From Lepeophtheirus salmonis (Eukaryota > Arthropoda > Copepoda > Siphonostomatoida > Caligidae): a stretch of DNA of 64,000 nucleotides. The notes under the pieces are model-generated. The model ran no database searches and was not told where the DNA came from. It saw only the letters and a program-made list of their open reading frames with translations. How positions within the stretch are numbered: the stretch's first letter is position 1; every line of letters begins with the position of its first letter. Positions 33,390 to 42,804 of this stretch are shown piece by piece. The stretch lies in assembly GCF_016086655.4 (NCBI RefSeq), contig NC_052133.2, positions 9,074,301-9,138,300 on the forward strand. The letters are read 5' to 3'. A program made the translations under genes and the position numbers.

Positions 33390-35202
33390 TAGTGTTGGTC
33401 TGCAGTCTGCAAATCCTAGACCGGTCTGAGACCGTTGTAATTTCTAGTGGATCAAACTTGTAATGTCCTTTAAAAAAAGGTGGATCTGGACCAGTCTCAA
33501 AGAAAAATTGGATCTGGAGCCGTCTCATTTAAAATTTGGTCTAGGGCGATTCTATGGATGAATTGTTATGATTCAGCTATATAATCTTCTTCAAAATACT
33601 ATGCTTTGACCTACAATAACGTCATATGAAGTTAGATTTGTTGTATAAATCAGAAGTTTTAAGAAAATTGGACCATAGACTTAGACCAAAAAATTCAGTC
33701 CACGTTTTGAAAAAAATTCAATTCTACGGTCTAGACCAGGAATTTCCAGCCCGTTGCCAGCTTACCGCATTGCAGCCTGCTTAATGTTACGTTGTGTCCC
33801 ACTACTCATTCTTACTTCAAGTAGTATTTTTTTAGCAAAATTGTCAGAATATCATCAAAACACGTAGAACGCACATAATTTTTAATGAATCAAACTCATT
33901 CAGTCCTTTAAAGAAGTTAGCTCTGGACCGGACTGAAAGAAAAATTAGATCTAGATCTCACTAATTCAATTCTTAACATATACTGAAATTTAACATCAAC
34001 TATGAGATACAAATAAGAAAAACAAAGAGAAATGGTACCCTTGTTATACATGATCCGTCCCAGAGAAAATATTCGATCTCATTTAAAATTTGGTCTAAAC
34101 CAAGTAAGCCGGAACCATAGAATATTAGACTAAGCTTAATATTTCTATATTAGAATTGAAAGGTTCTTTGATTATGACGTTACTATTATATAATCCTTCC
34201 CCCCCCCCTATTCTATAGATGAATTTTTGATGACGTCAGTTGTGTTTTTAAATACTGAACATGGACCTACAATAACGTCATATAATGTTAAATTATGTTG
34301 CATAAACCCCAATTGTACAGATCAACTATCAGGGGGGCTGGGAAGATAATTGGTACATAGATTGATACCAAAGAAAAACTGATCTATATACTGAGACTCA
34401 AAAGATCGGTCCACGATGTGAAAACGATTATATTTCACACTGTGGTGAGAAATCATGGTCTGTACCGAAATATGTATCGTTCTATAAAAATCTGTATTTT
34501 CTGGTCCCAAAGAAAAATTCTGTGATGATTTATCTTACAAAAAAATCGATCTAGATTGCTGTCATTTCAAAATCGGTCTAGATAGACTTGACGTATTGAT
34601 AAATTGTTGATAACGTCAGTTGTGTTTCAAAATGACGAGTTTGGAGCAACAATAACGTAATATGAAGTTAAATATGTAACATAAATCATCGTATTTGTAC
34701 AAATCATAAATCGGACGATTAGGGGATAAAATCTATACACATATTGAGATTGAACAAAATTGGTCTATATAATGGCACCCAAAAAATTGGTTCACAATTT
34801 GAAAACGATTACATTCCGGTCTACTGTCTCAGATCACGGCTTGAACAAAAATATCCGTCCAAATTGGTTTTGAAGAAAATTAATGTTTGCCCGAGTTTCA
34901 ATATTAATTCTGTCTGGATGGGTCCCCAATGAAAAATTCGTTCTGCATCGCTCATACAAAAAAAAAATGTTGTGTAACTTATTTTGTACAACTCATAAAT
35001 CAGGTGGAATAGAGAGAAAATCGGTTCACAGATAGATACCAAAGAAAACTGATTGAGGTCCAAAAGATCGTTCCACTTGTGTAAACGATTACTTTTCAGT
35101 CTACGGTGGGAAATTCTGGTCTGGACCAAAACATCAGTCCATAAAAAATCCCTTAAAACCAAACCGTGTAAGAATTCGGTTTTGGACCGAGTCTCAACAC
35201 TA
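33390..35202 (+). mobile_element. H1 hAT-like element, largest copy
   Basis: 1,813 bp. Left end TAGTGTTGGTCTGCAG (33390) and right end GAGTCTCAACACTA (35189-35202). The flanking 8-mers atttaaaa (33382-33389) and atttataa (35203-35210) agree at seven of eight positions, supporting hAT-type insertion. The interior repeats the H1 unit several times: 'tgaattgttatgattcagct' (33555), 'gaatttttgatgacgtcagt' (34221, perfect TGACGTCA at 34231-34238) and 'aaattgttgataacgtcagt' (34601). A foreign H4 fragment is nested at 33735-33860. No transposase reading frame is visible, so mobility must have been supplied in trans. Confidence 0.8.
33735..33860 (+). repeat. H4 fragment nested in H1
   Basis: 'gaccaggaatttccagcccg' opens the fragment and 'cccactactcattcttactt' with 'caagtagtatttttttagca' matches 14165-14215 of the H4 element. 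Only the left half is present. Confidence 0.6.
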
Positions 35203-35244
35203 ATTTATAAATATGTGTATGTATGTTAGTTGATTATGTATGTA

Positions 35245-35357
35245 GATACTCAGGACATTATGGGATCAGCTGCCTCCCTTGGAGATCTTCATCTCCATCC
35301 TAACCCTCTAACGAGTGGAACTCACATACAGAAGGCACAAACACACTCACAGGAAGA
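35245..35357 (+). CDS. Candidate exon of an unknown gene (weak)
   Basis: Directly downstream of the H1 element is a less AT-rich, non-repeat stretch. It is preceded by 'gattatgtatgtag', a possible splice acceptor, and is open in one frame: DTQDIMGSAASLGDLHLHPN then PLTSGTHIQKAQTHSQEEQ. The composition (Ser, His, Gln rich) would suit a linker of a transcription factor. A possible but poor donor 'aat|gtacct' ends it. An ATG at 35259 could also be a start. No domain is recognised, and no partner exon was found nearby. Confidence 0.25.
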
Positions 35358-35502
35358 ACAATGTACCTATTTATATGTAACTTATAAGTACATAATTAAA
35401 GATAGAATCTCTTAGCCTCCAACATCCTTTCATTAACTATGTAATTCATAGTATTGTGTTTGGCTTTATACTCATGGTTACACAAAATAGAGGTTTTTAT
35501 CG

Positions 35503-35510
35503 TGACGTCA
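35503..35510. promoter_or_regulatory. Perfect TGACGTCA palindrome
   Basis: A CRE/ATF-type palindrome outside any H1 copy, in 'tatcgtgacgtcaggattgt'. It may be an end fragment of repeat D rather than a regulatory site. Confidence 0.25.
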
Positions 35511-35603
35511 GGATTGTTGATATTGGTTCTGGAACACATTGCCGTAAACTTGATTGGTGAATGTACTGAATGGGCACTTTGTCAAAATACTATGTAATCA
35601 GGG

Positions 35604-36080
35604 TTGTCCGCAGAGGGTGGGATGTAGATGCCGTAGCCCCACCCCAACCCCAAATTAAAACAAAATCAATTTTCTGTGAATAGGTTTGGTTTTTTGATAT
35701 TTTTTTCCTAAAAATTTAATATTTGAACGTTCATTTTTGAAATTTTTTGTGAACAGATGAGCATTTTTAAATTTGTCTTCCAAACAATTTAATTTTCTAT
35801 AAATATCTAAATATTTTTGAAATTTAAAAAAAAATTAATTTTTTCAAAATGGCTGTGGATTTTTGAAATTTTTTTTGCAAAAATTTAATTTCAAAAACTT
35901 TATAAATATAAAAAAAATCATCTTTTTGTGAATACCAATAAATATTTGAAATGATATTGAATGGCTACGGATATAATATGTAAATTTAATTTTTGATTCT
36001 TTTTTTTTCCAAATAATTTAAAATTTGAAAATTTATTGATTCCTGTTTCAAAAAAATTTCAAAAAACAAAAGTAAATATA
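35604..36080 (+). repeat. GW T-rich repeat
   Basis: Head 'cagggttgtccgcagagggt' at 35603, then 'gccccaccccaaccccaaat' and the T-rich body with 'tttctgtgaataggtttggt' and 'tcaaaatggctgtggatttt' units. Confidence 0.7.
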
Positions 36081-36499
36081 TATCTTTATATGTATAATCA
36101 TGCACTATCTACTAAACAATGACAAACTATCTTGATAATTATGGACTCAACAACGACCTCCTGATATAGGAGTGAATATCAGGACTTGATCATGCACACA
36201 AGAGCTCCAACACATTTGATCTAAACGTTGAATTCATTTCCATTGCCCATTGGTTCTCAAATCATTGATTGATTGACTCCTTCTCGTCATTAAAAAAATT
36301 CCCTTTCGAATTTATTTAATTATTGGATGGTTGTCATGATTTGTGTTTCGACGGTTTGTGTAGTTGTTTGAGCCGTATTTTCGAGCATCTTCATAAAATA
36401 ATTATTCAACTGTTAATTAATCAACCCTTAATCACTGCAATTTTAGGCATTTCATCTTTCAAAATTTGTGTAACATGAATGGGAATCATAACTATATAG
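36081..36499. other. Non-coding stretch
   Basis: No gene or repeat family recognised. Confidence 0.5.
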
Positions 36500-36990
36500 A
36501 AGGGGTCAACAAAACTTTTTTACTACGGGCCTGATAACTGAAAGAATGAAGGGCGCGGGATCAAAAGCATTCTGTTTTGCTACTTGCAACAGTGACATAT
36601 TCATTCCTCTGAGCAAACTTTCTCGTGAAGAAGTTTCTTTGAACTTCTAAAACACATTTTATTATCTCATATTTATAAGTGAGTAACTTTCCAGAAAACT
36701 TTAAATAATTTGATAAATGCTTGTTACATAGTGATTCCAAAGATTGTACTCTTTCAAAAGTGCAACACTTTTGCTACTCATTACGTAATTAGATTTCTTG
36801 TTCTTTGTTTCCACAAAAAAAATAATTTACTCCCACACTTCATTGAAAAGAAGGGGAAAGATGCGTATTTTATCACAAAGTTTTGTATTCCATACGTTTT
36901 ATCAAGCAAATTTAAGTACTGTCGGGGGCCAGATGAACTGACGTCGAGGGCCTGAAATATTCTGCGGGCCATAGTTTGGATACCACACCT
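36500..36990. mobile_element. hAT-like relic with GGGCC-rich ends
   Basis: Left end AAGGGGTCAACAAAACTT with 'acgggcctgataactgaaag' inside; right end 'gcgggccatagtttggatac' followed by cacacct at 36990. The inverted pattern AGGGGT..CAAAC with ggcc-rich subterminal sequence is typical of hAT (Charlie-like) elements. The target duplication is not clear. Overlapping open frames on both strands have no motif. Confidence 0.55.
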
Positions 36991-37029
36991 ATATGGTATT
37001 GTAACATGAATCATAATAAAATACTTTTT

Positions 37030-37172
37030 TAGGAGAATTTGCCTCAAACACGTTTGCCTTGCAGTCTTTTGCCTCAACTTCACTCGTCGTCAAGCTTCTT
37101 TGCCGTCATTTATACTTGCCTCCAGCATGTTTGCCGTGCTACATACTTGCCGCCCAGCAGTTTCACCGTCAT
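37030..37172 (+). repeat. 15-bp minisatellite, nine degenerate units
   Basis: The core ttgcc (or a one-base variant) occurs at 37039, 37054, 37069, about 37085 (tcgtc), 37100, 37116, 37131, 37147 and about 37162 (ttcacc). The spacing is 15 or 16 bases throughout. Consensus is close to 'tttgcctcaagca'. A related, more AT-rich array is at 51570-51645. Not coding as far as I can tell. Confidence 0.7.
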
Positions 37173-38219
37173 AAGATATAAAGTAGATCTTATACAGTAA
37201 ATATTGCAATGTTATTGGTATTTTCAAGACTTAATCAGTCTCATTCTCAGTGCCCATATAATACTTTGTATGCAGCGTATGTAAGGTGGGTAACCTAAGA
37301 CCTTCTGTGATGAAGCAAGCTTTGACTTTGCTTTAGTTGGGAATAGTACAGAATTTAACTTCAAAACCGAAAGCCTAGGTTTATTTGTATGTGATGTCAA
37401 TGAATCTATTTATGTTTATGGTTGTTTTTTATTATGTAAACCCTTTGAAGATCTTATACAGTAATAAATCTCAAGCGTAAATATAGTTACTGATAAATAC
37501 TGAAAATGGTGTCTCATCCAATAAACGTGTATAGTTTTAAGATTCATACTACTGATGATTACGACATAATTGTTGGTATGGGACATTTTGAGGCCCTAAA
37601 GAACCAAGTTGTATAACAATAAACTCCCTTTTTTAATTAATAAAAGGCACCTCGCAACACAAATATACCCTATGTATTTTGTTGTCACCTCTCGATTCTC
37701 TTTTATCCCTTGATATGTCATTGCAATTTCATAATTCATTCTTTTTGATAAATACATAAAGTTTTATGCTCCGTTTCCAAGAGGACAGGAATACAATTTC
37801 TTGTTGATCCCACGTAGCTTATAATATATGTACAGTAGCCATTTTATTAATATATGAAGAAATTTTTTCTATTTTATAGAAATAAAAATTAATAGCTGCA
37901 CTTTTAATAGAACTAAGCAATTATAATACCGATTCGAATAAAATACTATTTAGATTCTAATTATATGTAATTTATTTTAAAAATCATGAAGAAATAATAT
38001 GACAATGATAGTCTGAGATTACTTAAGATATAAATAGCAGTTTGTTTAATTGACTTATTTGGCTAACTACCAAATAATTTAGAGCATGTTTTCTTTTTAG
38101 ATGATAGGTTGTGTGATACCATAAAAGTAACGACATGAAGGATTTATACCTTAGTGTCTATTAAAAGTATATTCTTCTAAGGACTAGTTTTATTAGATTA
38201 ATATGTGAGCATAAAGTGT
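37173..38219. other. Non-coding stretch with D-like words
   Basis: 37600-37660 ('accaagttgtataacaataa') matches 40968-40990 of the D repeat, and 38100-38219 probably belongs to the D copy that is interrupted by the H3 element. No gene supported. Confidence 0.45.
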
Positions 38220-38227
38220 AGTATTAC

Positions 38228-38720
38228 CAGTGTTGGGCGTAATGCGTTACAAAAGCAACGTCGACTGTAATATACTACATTAGGCAGTAACGGAGTAATA
38301 TAACGCCCTACTAAATATATTGCGGTAATTTTATTACAGTTACTGAGTTCGGTAACGTGCCTTTCAATCCGAGCTGTCTCACAGGCGAGGTGTTTTCAAA
38401 AAAAACAGGACAGGCACAACAGCCGTAGATAAAGAGGAAAAGATGCCGGTTTTAAATCAATACAAGAAGAACATCAACGAATGATAATTCAACATTTTCT
38501 AAGTGGTTATAATCGCACTATTTTCAATTTATCAGAGAAATAGACAAGAACCTCAGAAGGAAGGTACACTTTATGTGCTGGTGGAAAGCCTGGTAATAAG
38601 TAACTTATTACGTATTACTCTACACAGAAGGTAATATTGTAAAGAAACGCCTTACCTTCAAATGCAAGTAACTAGTAATATGAAATATATTACATTTTGG
38701 AAGTAACTTGTCCAACACTG
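38228..38720. mobile_element. H3 hAT-like element, 493 bp
   Basis: Left end CAGTGTTGGGCGTAATGCGT (38228) and right end AAGTAACTTGTCCAACACTG (38701-38720). Subterminal 'tgcgttac', 'gcagtaac', 'aagtaac' repeats are typical of a hAT family that is widespread in fish and invertebrates. The flanking 8-mers agtattac (38220-38227) and attattac (38721-38728) agree at seven positions. No transposase. The unoccupied target sequence can be read in a second D copy at 41147-41154. Confidence 0.85.
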
Positions 38721-38860
38721 ATTATTACATCGTTATACAATCTTATTTCCATATTGTAGACAATCAATTAACTATTATAATGGGAATAATAGGATAGTTT
38801 CCTCTAATTATCCTACTTTTCACGTGCATATTCGATATTAAAAAAAGAACTAATTTTATA
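38721..38860 (+). repeat. D repeat, part after the H3 insertion
   Basis: 'ttccatattgtagacaatca', 'ataatgggaataataggata' and 'ctctaattatcctacttttc' match 41172-41251 nearly base for base. Confidence 0.75.
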
Positions 38861-38957
38861 AATCTAGCCATTTTTAGGGATTTCAGAACAGATTACTTTG
38901 ATTTGAGTATAGTATCAGTTTATTATGGTGTGTTAAGTGTTTATATATGTATAAACA

Positions 38958-39830
38958 CGAAGTTTCTTTGAAAAGTGCATGCAATGTCCGAGAGATGGGA
39001 CTACTGGCACGAATCGAGGTTATGTTCAGTTAGTAGGTTCTCTTGGAAGAACACACACCAAGTTTCAGTCAAATCGGTCTGTTTGGTTTATGTTTGGTAT
39101 TCGTTTGAATCGAGGATTCGATTGAAAAGACTATGGTGACTGTCTTTTGGATTCGTAAGAAATAATCCTCATTGACTATCTAGAAAAGGGTAATTCAAAT
39201 GCATGTTATTCAACGTTATTGAACCGTTTGAAAACCGAGTTGCAAGAAAAACTCGCAGGATTGGCCCACAAAATGTCATTTTTCATCAAGACAATACTCA
39301 ATCCTCAGTAGTTGTGGTCCCAAAATTAATGGAAATAGGGTTCCTATTCGAGATGCCTCACAGCACTAGCAATCTCACCCAACTTCACTCTTCTGTCATC
39401 CATCACCATATCATGGATTTTATCAATAATTTCGGGAATAGTAACCTCAACAGGTCGTTCAGAACGCCCTGGGTTACTTGTGCCCATTTGGCCACTCAGA
39501 AAATTTTGAACCACTTATAAACAGTTCAAATAGAAGGTACATAGTACCCATAATGTTTATAAGGCTTCTTTTTAGTCTATTGAGGCGTTTTGCATTTCAT
39601 AAATTGTTTTTTAATCAAAACACGAAATTCTTTTACGTCCATTTTTTTGAAAATCACTCTACTTCCTCGATTCAAAACGAATGCCAAACAGAAAGAAATA
39701 GACCGATATGGCTGAAAATTAGTGAGTGTTCTTCCAAGAGATCCTACTAACTAAACTTAACCTTGATACGTGCAACTATTGCTTTTTCTCGATCTTTGCA
39801 CAGGCTTTTCAAACGACCTTCCTAAATAAA
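38958..39830. mobile_element. mariner made of two head-to-head 5' halves
   Basis: The two sides are long inverted repeats: 'cagttagtaggttctcttgg' (39028-39047) against 'ccaagagatcctactaacta' (39734-39753). Similarity continues outwards to about 38958 and 39830 and inwards past 39110. The left half reads on the plus strand KTMVTVFWIR, IDYLEKG-like and NVIFHQDNTQSSVVV (39271-39315), the second catalytic Asp. The right half reads on the minus strand TVYKWFKIF, TSNPGRSERPVEVTIPEIID and KIHDMVMDDRRVKLGEIASA (39520-39370), the DNA-binding half. They meet near 39355. A TA lies at 39002-39003 and 39777-39778. The first catalytic Asp is replaced (FWD to FWI). Confidence 0.8.
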
Positions 39831-40054
39831 CATTATAGTTATGTAAAGAAATTTATAATTTCATCAAATAGATTTTTTTACAGGGTGTTCGGTAAGTATG
39901 TTTCAATTATTTGTACATATTTTAGGTAGAGACTCAAAATGTATTTATAATATATATTTGGATTATAAAAGTCAAAATCTATTTTGTATTTAAGTAAATG
40001 TGGAAAAAACTATTCTTCAATCTGTAGTCTCTTTTCACCTTCCACATCCTTGGT
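39831..40054. other. Non-coding; possible mariner end
   Basis: 'tttacagggtgttcggtaag' at 39879-39898 resembles the CAGGGTGT termini at 17998 and 46277. No transposase follows. If the exon at 40055-40214 is real, this would be its 3' UTR. Confidence 0.4.
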
Positions 40055-40214
40055 TTAAGAAGAAGTCGTCGAGCCATCATCCCAATTCTCACCATAGTCA
40101 GCATCATCACCTCCTTTGCTATCCAATCTCCTTTTCTGTCGCTTAGAGCGTTTTTCACTACTTGATCCAAGGAGGTTGCTATTGTCCAGCTTCAATAGTC
40201 GATTCGCTCCAAGG
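40055..40214 (-). CDS. Candidate terminal exon of a host gene
   Basis: On the minus strand a pyrimidine-rich acceptor 'atgactgttcttccag' (40230-40215) is followed by an open frame LGANRLLKLDNSNLLGSSSE, KRSKRQKRRLDSKGGDDADY, GENWDDGSTTSS and a TAA at 40057-40055. The exon has a basic stretch (KRSKRQKRR, a possible nuclear localisation signal) and an acidic, Ser/Thr-ended tail. It is not part of any repeat family here. Upstream exons would lie beyond 40216 on the minus strand; none was recognised, so a long intron or an exon outside the window is needed. The gene is not identified. A different frame gives a 63-codon ORF starting with Met, which I consider a shadow. Confidence 0.5.
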
Positions 40215-40216
40215 CT

Positions 40217-40904
40217 GGAAGAACAGTCATCTCCTTATACATTAAAGATCCAATAATGGTTTTATGAGAGGATTGAACAAAAATACGTGTGATGTTTGTA
40301 ACTGTTAATGAGACGATCACTGTACATAAAAATACTGGCTTTCAATTATACATTCATTCTTATACATAAAGATTTAAACAAAAAAGTGCAATGGAATCAA
40401 AGCAAAACACAGTAACATTATTCATGAAGTAATATAAAAAAATTATACTAATATTAGCATACAGAAAAAATTTGAGGGAAAAAAAAGTACATAATTTTTG
40501 AAATGATTTTTGTTGGTTTTTTTTTGCTGTCAAATGATTGTTTCAATAAATAAATAGTCGGAATATAAATATGACGTAGGTTCTATCATTGTCTTTTGGT
40601 TGATTCTTATCCAATCAAATTATAAAATATAGGTAATAAATAACTAATAAAAATATTAATTCAGCACCAATCCGTATAAATCAGTAGATTCGACGAAGAT
40701 TATAAATAATATTTTTTTTTATTCTTAAGGCTATATGATGGATTTGAATCAATATATATTGGAAATTTGGTTTTTTATATAGTAAAAATAATATACTAAT
40801 TATTTTTCGTGAAATAACAAAAAATAAACATGTCGTTTTTATTTTTGAAAACATATTATACATTTGTCTTAGGGAATGAATTGATCACCTACAATATAAA
40901 TATA
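40217..40904. other. Non-coding stretch
   Basis: AT-rich; would be intron if the exon at 40055-40214 is real. Nothing else recognised. Confidence 0.5.
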
Positions 40905-41280
40905 TACAGCGTTTTCATGTGACGTCAGCATTTTTTTCTGTCAGCTATTTTGATAGAGGCATAAACAACCAAGTTTTATAACAATAAAAAACCCTTTTTT
41001 CATTCATATTAAGGAAAATAGTCAACTATGGGACGTCGAAATGGGACAGACAATCAAAATAACTTTTAACATTACTCTCCATCAGAAATCATTCCCTCTA
41101 TTGCCTAGTTTTATTATATATTAATCCATAAAATGTATTCAAAATAGTGATTACATAGTTCTGTAATCGTACTTCCATATTGTAAACAATCAATTAACCA
41201 TTACAATGGAAATAATAAGATATTTTTCTCCAATTATCCTACTTTCATCGTGTTTTATCGATGAAAAAAAAATGGTATGT
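40905..41280 (+). repeat. D repeat, uninterrupted copy
   Basis: Begins 'tgacgtcagcatttttttct' (40920) and runs to 'attatcctactttcatcgtg'. Landmarks: 'aaccaagttttataacaata', 'tagtcaactatgggacgtcg', 'aaaatagtgattacatagtt' (the H3 empty site), 'tccatattgtaaacaatcaa', 'attacaatggaaataataag'. Other copies are at 14420, 27300 and 38100-38860. No coding capacity. Confidence 0.7.
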
Positions 41281-41314
41281 ACATACCTCTAATTTAAAGA
41301 TTATAGGTAAAATC

Positions 41315-41525
41315 TCAAACTCCTACAAAACACCATCTTCCCGTGGGTTTACAAAATTGCAACCTTGCCTTTTTACCTTGCCTTTAAAACAAAACTCTGC
41401 ACAAGCCTACTTCGCCAAAATTGTCTAAAATTTGCTACAAGCAAACGACCCAGCCACAGCTCTCCTAAACATGAGCTCCTTGGACTTCTACATCTAAAAG
41501 AGTTCGGATGACAACGACCGAGTCG
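41315..41525 (+). pseudogene. mariner transposase fragment, catalytic region
   Basis: Reads NTIFPWVYKIATL (41328 on; family motif TILPWV), then in another frame AYFAKIV, a stop, NLLQANDPATALL and MSSLDFYI (41471-41494), the third catalytic motif region of the type DLNSLDFYIW. N and C termini are missing. Non-functional. Confidence 0.65.
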
Positions 41526-41726
41526 AATAAAATGTGAATACTAAGCTTATATTGTTAAATTAAGGTCATAGACCCTGAACATAATTCATTCATTATTGAT
41601 TTAAAGAAGTCCAAATTAGGCCGAATTGATCTGTTAGAGCCTGTAAGTTGCAATCAAAGAGTTTGAAGTATGGTGAGTATGAAGTCCAAGTGTGTTTTGT
41701 CCAATAAAAATTATTTATTGGTGATA
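41526..41726. other. Non-coding spacer
   Basis: Lies between two mariner fragments of opposite orientation; no motif is seen. Confidence 0.4.
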
Positions 41727-42056
41727 AGCGAGTGGTCCATTAAAATCTGAACACTTTGAATTTTAAACAAGATATAATTTATTAATTAACAATAGATTTT
41801 CAACAATATGAATACTATAAATAGATGTGTCTGAGCTCTCTTAATCATTAAGGTAGCAGCCCTTAGTGGCGATGATGGCTTCAGCCGGTGGCAGAAGGCC
41901 TGGCACCCGCTGCAGATGTAGTCCTCTGTTATTGCGTCCCAGTAGCTTTGAGGGTCTCGGTGTTTTGATGAGGGGCACAGCAGGCCTTTCTCTTGACATG
42001 CATCTAAAAGTCGAGGGGGCTGGCATCAAAGGTTTGGGTGTCAAAGGAAATTAAAT
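41727..42056 (-). pseudogene. mariner 3' end fragment
   Basis: The inverted end 'ggtccattaaaatctgaaca' (41733-41752) is the same terminus as at 53128 and 63585. On the minus strand the C-terminal tail reads QRVPGLLPPAEAIIATKGCY LND with a stop at about 41850. The gene is cut off at about 42056, where the sequence passes without a gap into a GW body ('ccgtgaatagctatggattt'). It belongs to the same mariner family as 26700, 53128, 57430 and 63585. Confidence 0.75.
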
Positions 42057-42804
42057 TTTCCGTGAATAGCTATGGATTTTGGACCCCCCCCCCTTAAAAT
42101 ATATAAATATAATCCTGCGGATTTATTTTTAAACAGAGATAAAAAAGAATTGTAATTAATCAAATGTTATGTTTTTTATCAATTCCGTGATGTACAATAT
42201 CAAAGTTCATTAAGGTATGGTTAAAAAGAGTAATTATAGTTGAACAAACCACCCAGTAAATCAAGTATCTCTACAAATAAAGAATGTTGCAATAATGATA
42301 ACGATATTACTTACATATGATTATGTAATCTCCACTCTTTATTTCTTATACCTACATATATTTGATTAACAAATCTAACATTATCATCAAATTGGCACGT
42401 GACTCCCTGACTCCATTAATTGTCACTTACAATATATGATCGTCTATCCATTTAATAGGGTGTATTAAATCATATAGGATTCGTTTGATAGAATACAGCG
42501 TTCAGTAGTACCTGAAGAAACCACCTTCTTATAAAGTGCTTAATTGACATATATAAATGGGATTTAATTTAGAAGGGACGACTCACTCTTCTTGGGGGAA
42601 GGAAAAGACGAATCAAAACCCGTTCTCATCAAGATTAAATTTTCACAATTTAAATAATAATAATGGTATATTTTAATAGTAATGATTATAATTCGTTAAG
42701 AGGCCATTTTGATTATTTTTCATAAATAGGACTGTGTTACAAATACAAGAGAGGATAGAGAGAAAGAAGGGGCCTTGCTTGTTCAAATGTAGGAATACAT
42801 CATA
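42057..42804. other. GW fragment, then non-coding DNA
   Basis: 42057-42120 is GW body and a run of 10 Cs with 'aatcctgcgg', a broken GW end. The remainder holds nothing recognisable. Confidence 0.5.

Noticed and set aside
34821..35162. 113-codon minus-strand frame in the large H1 element
   Set aside because: Composed of H1 subrepeat sequence; no transposase motif and not conserved in other H1 copies.
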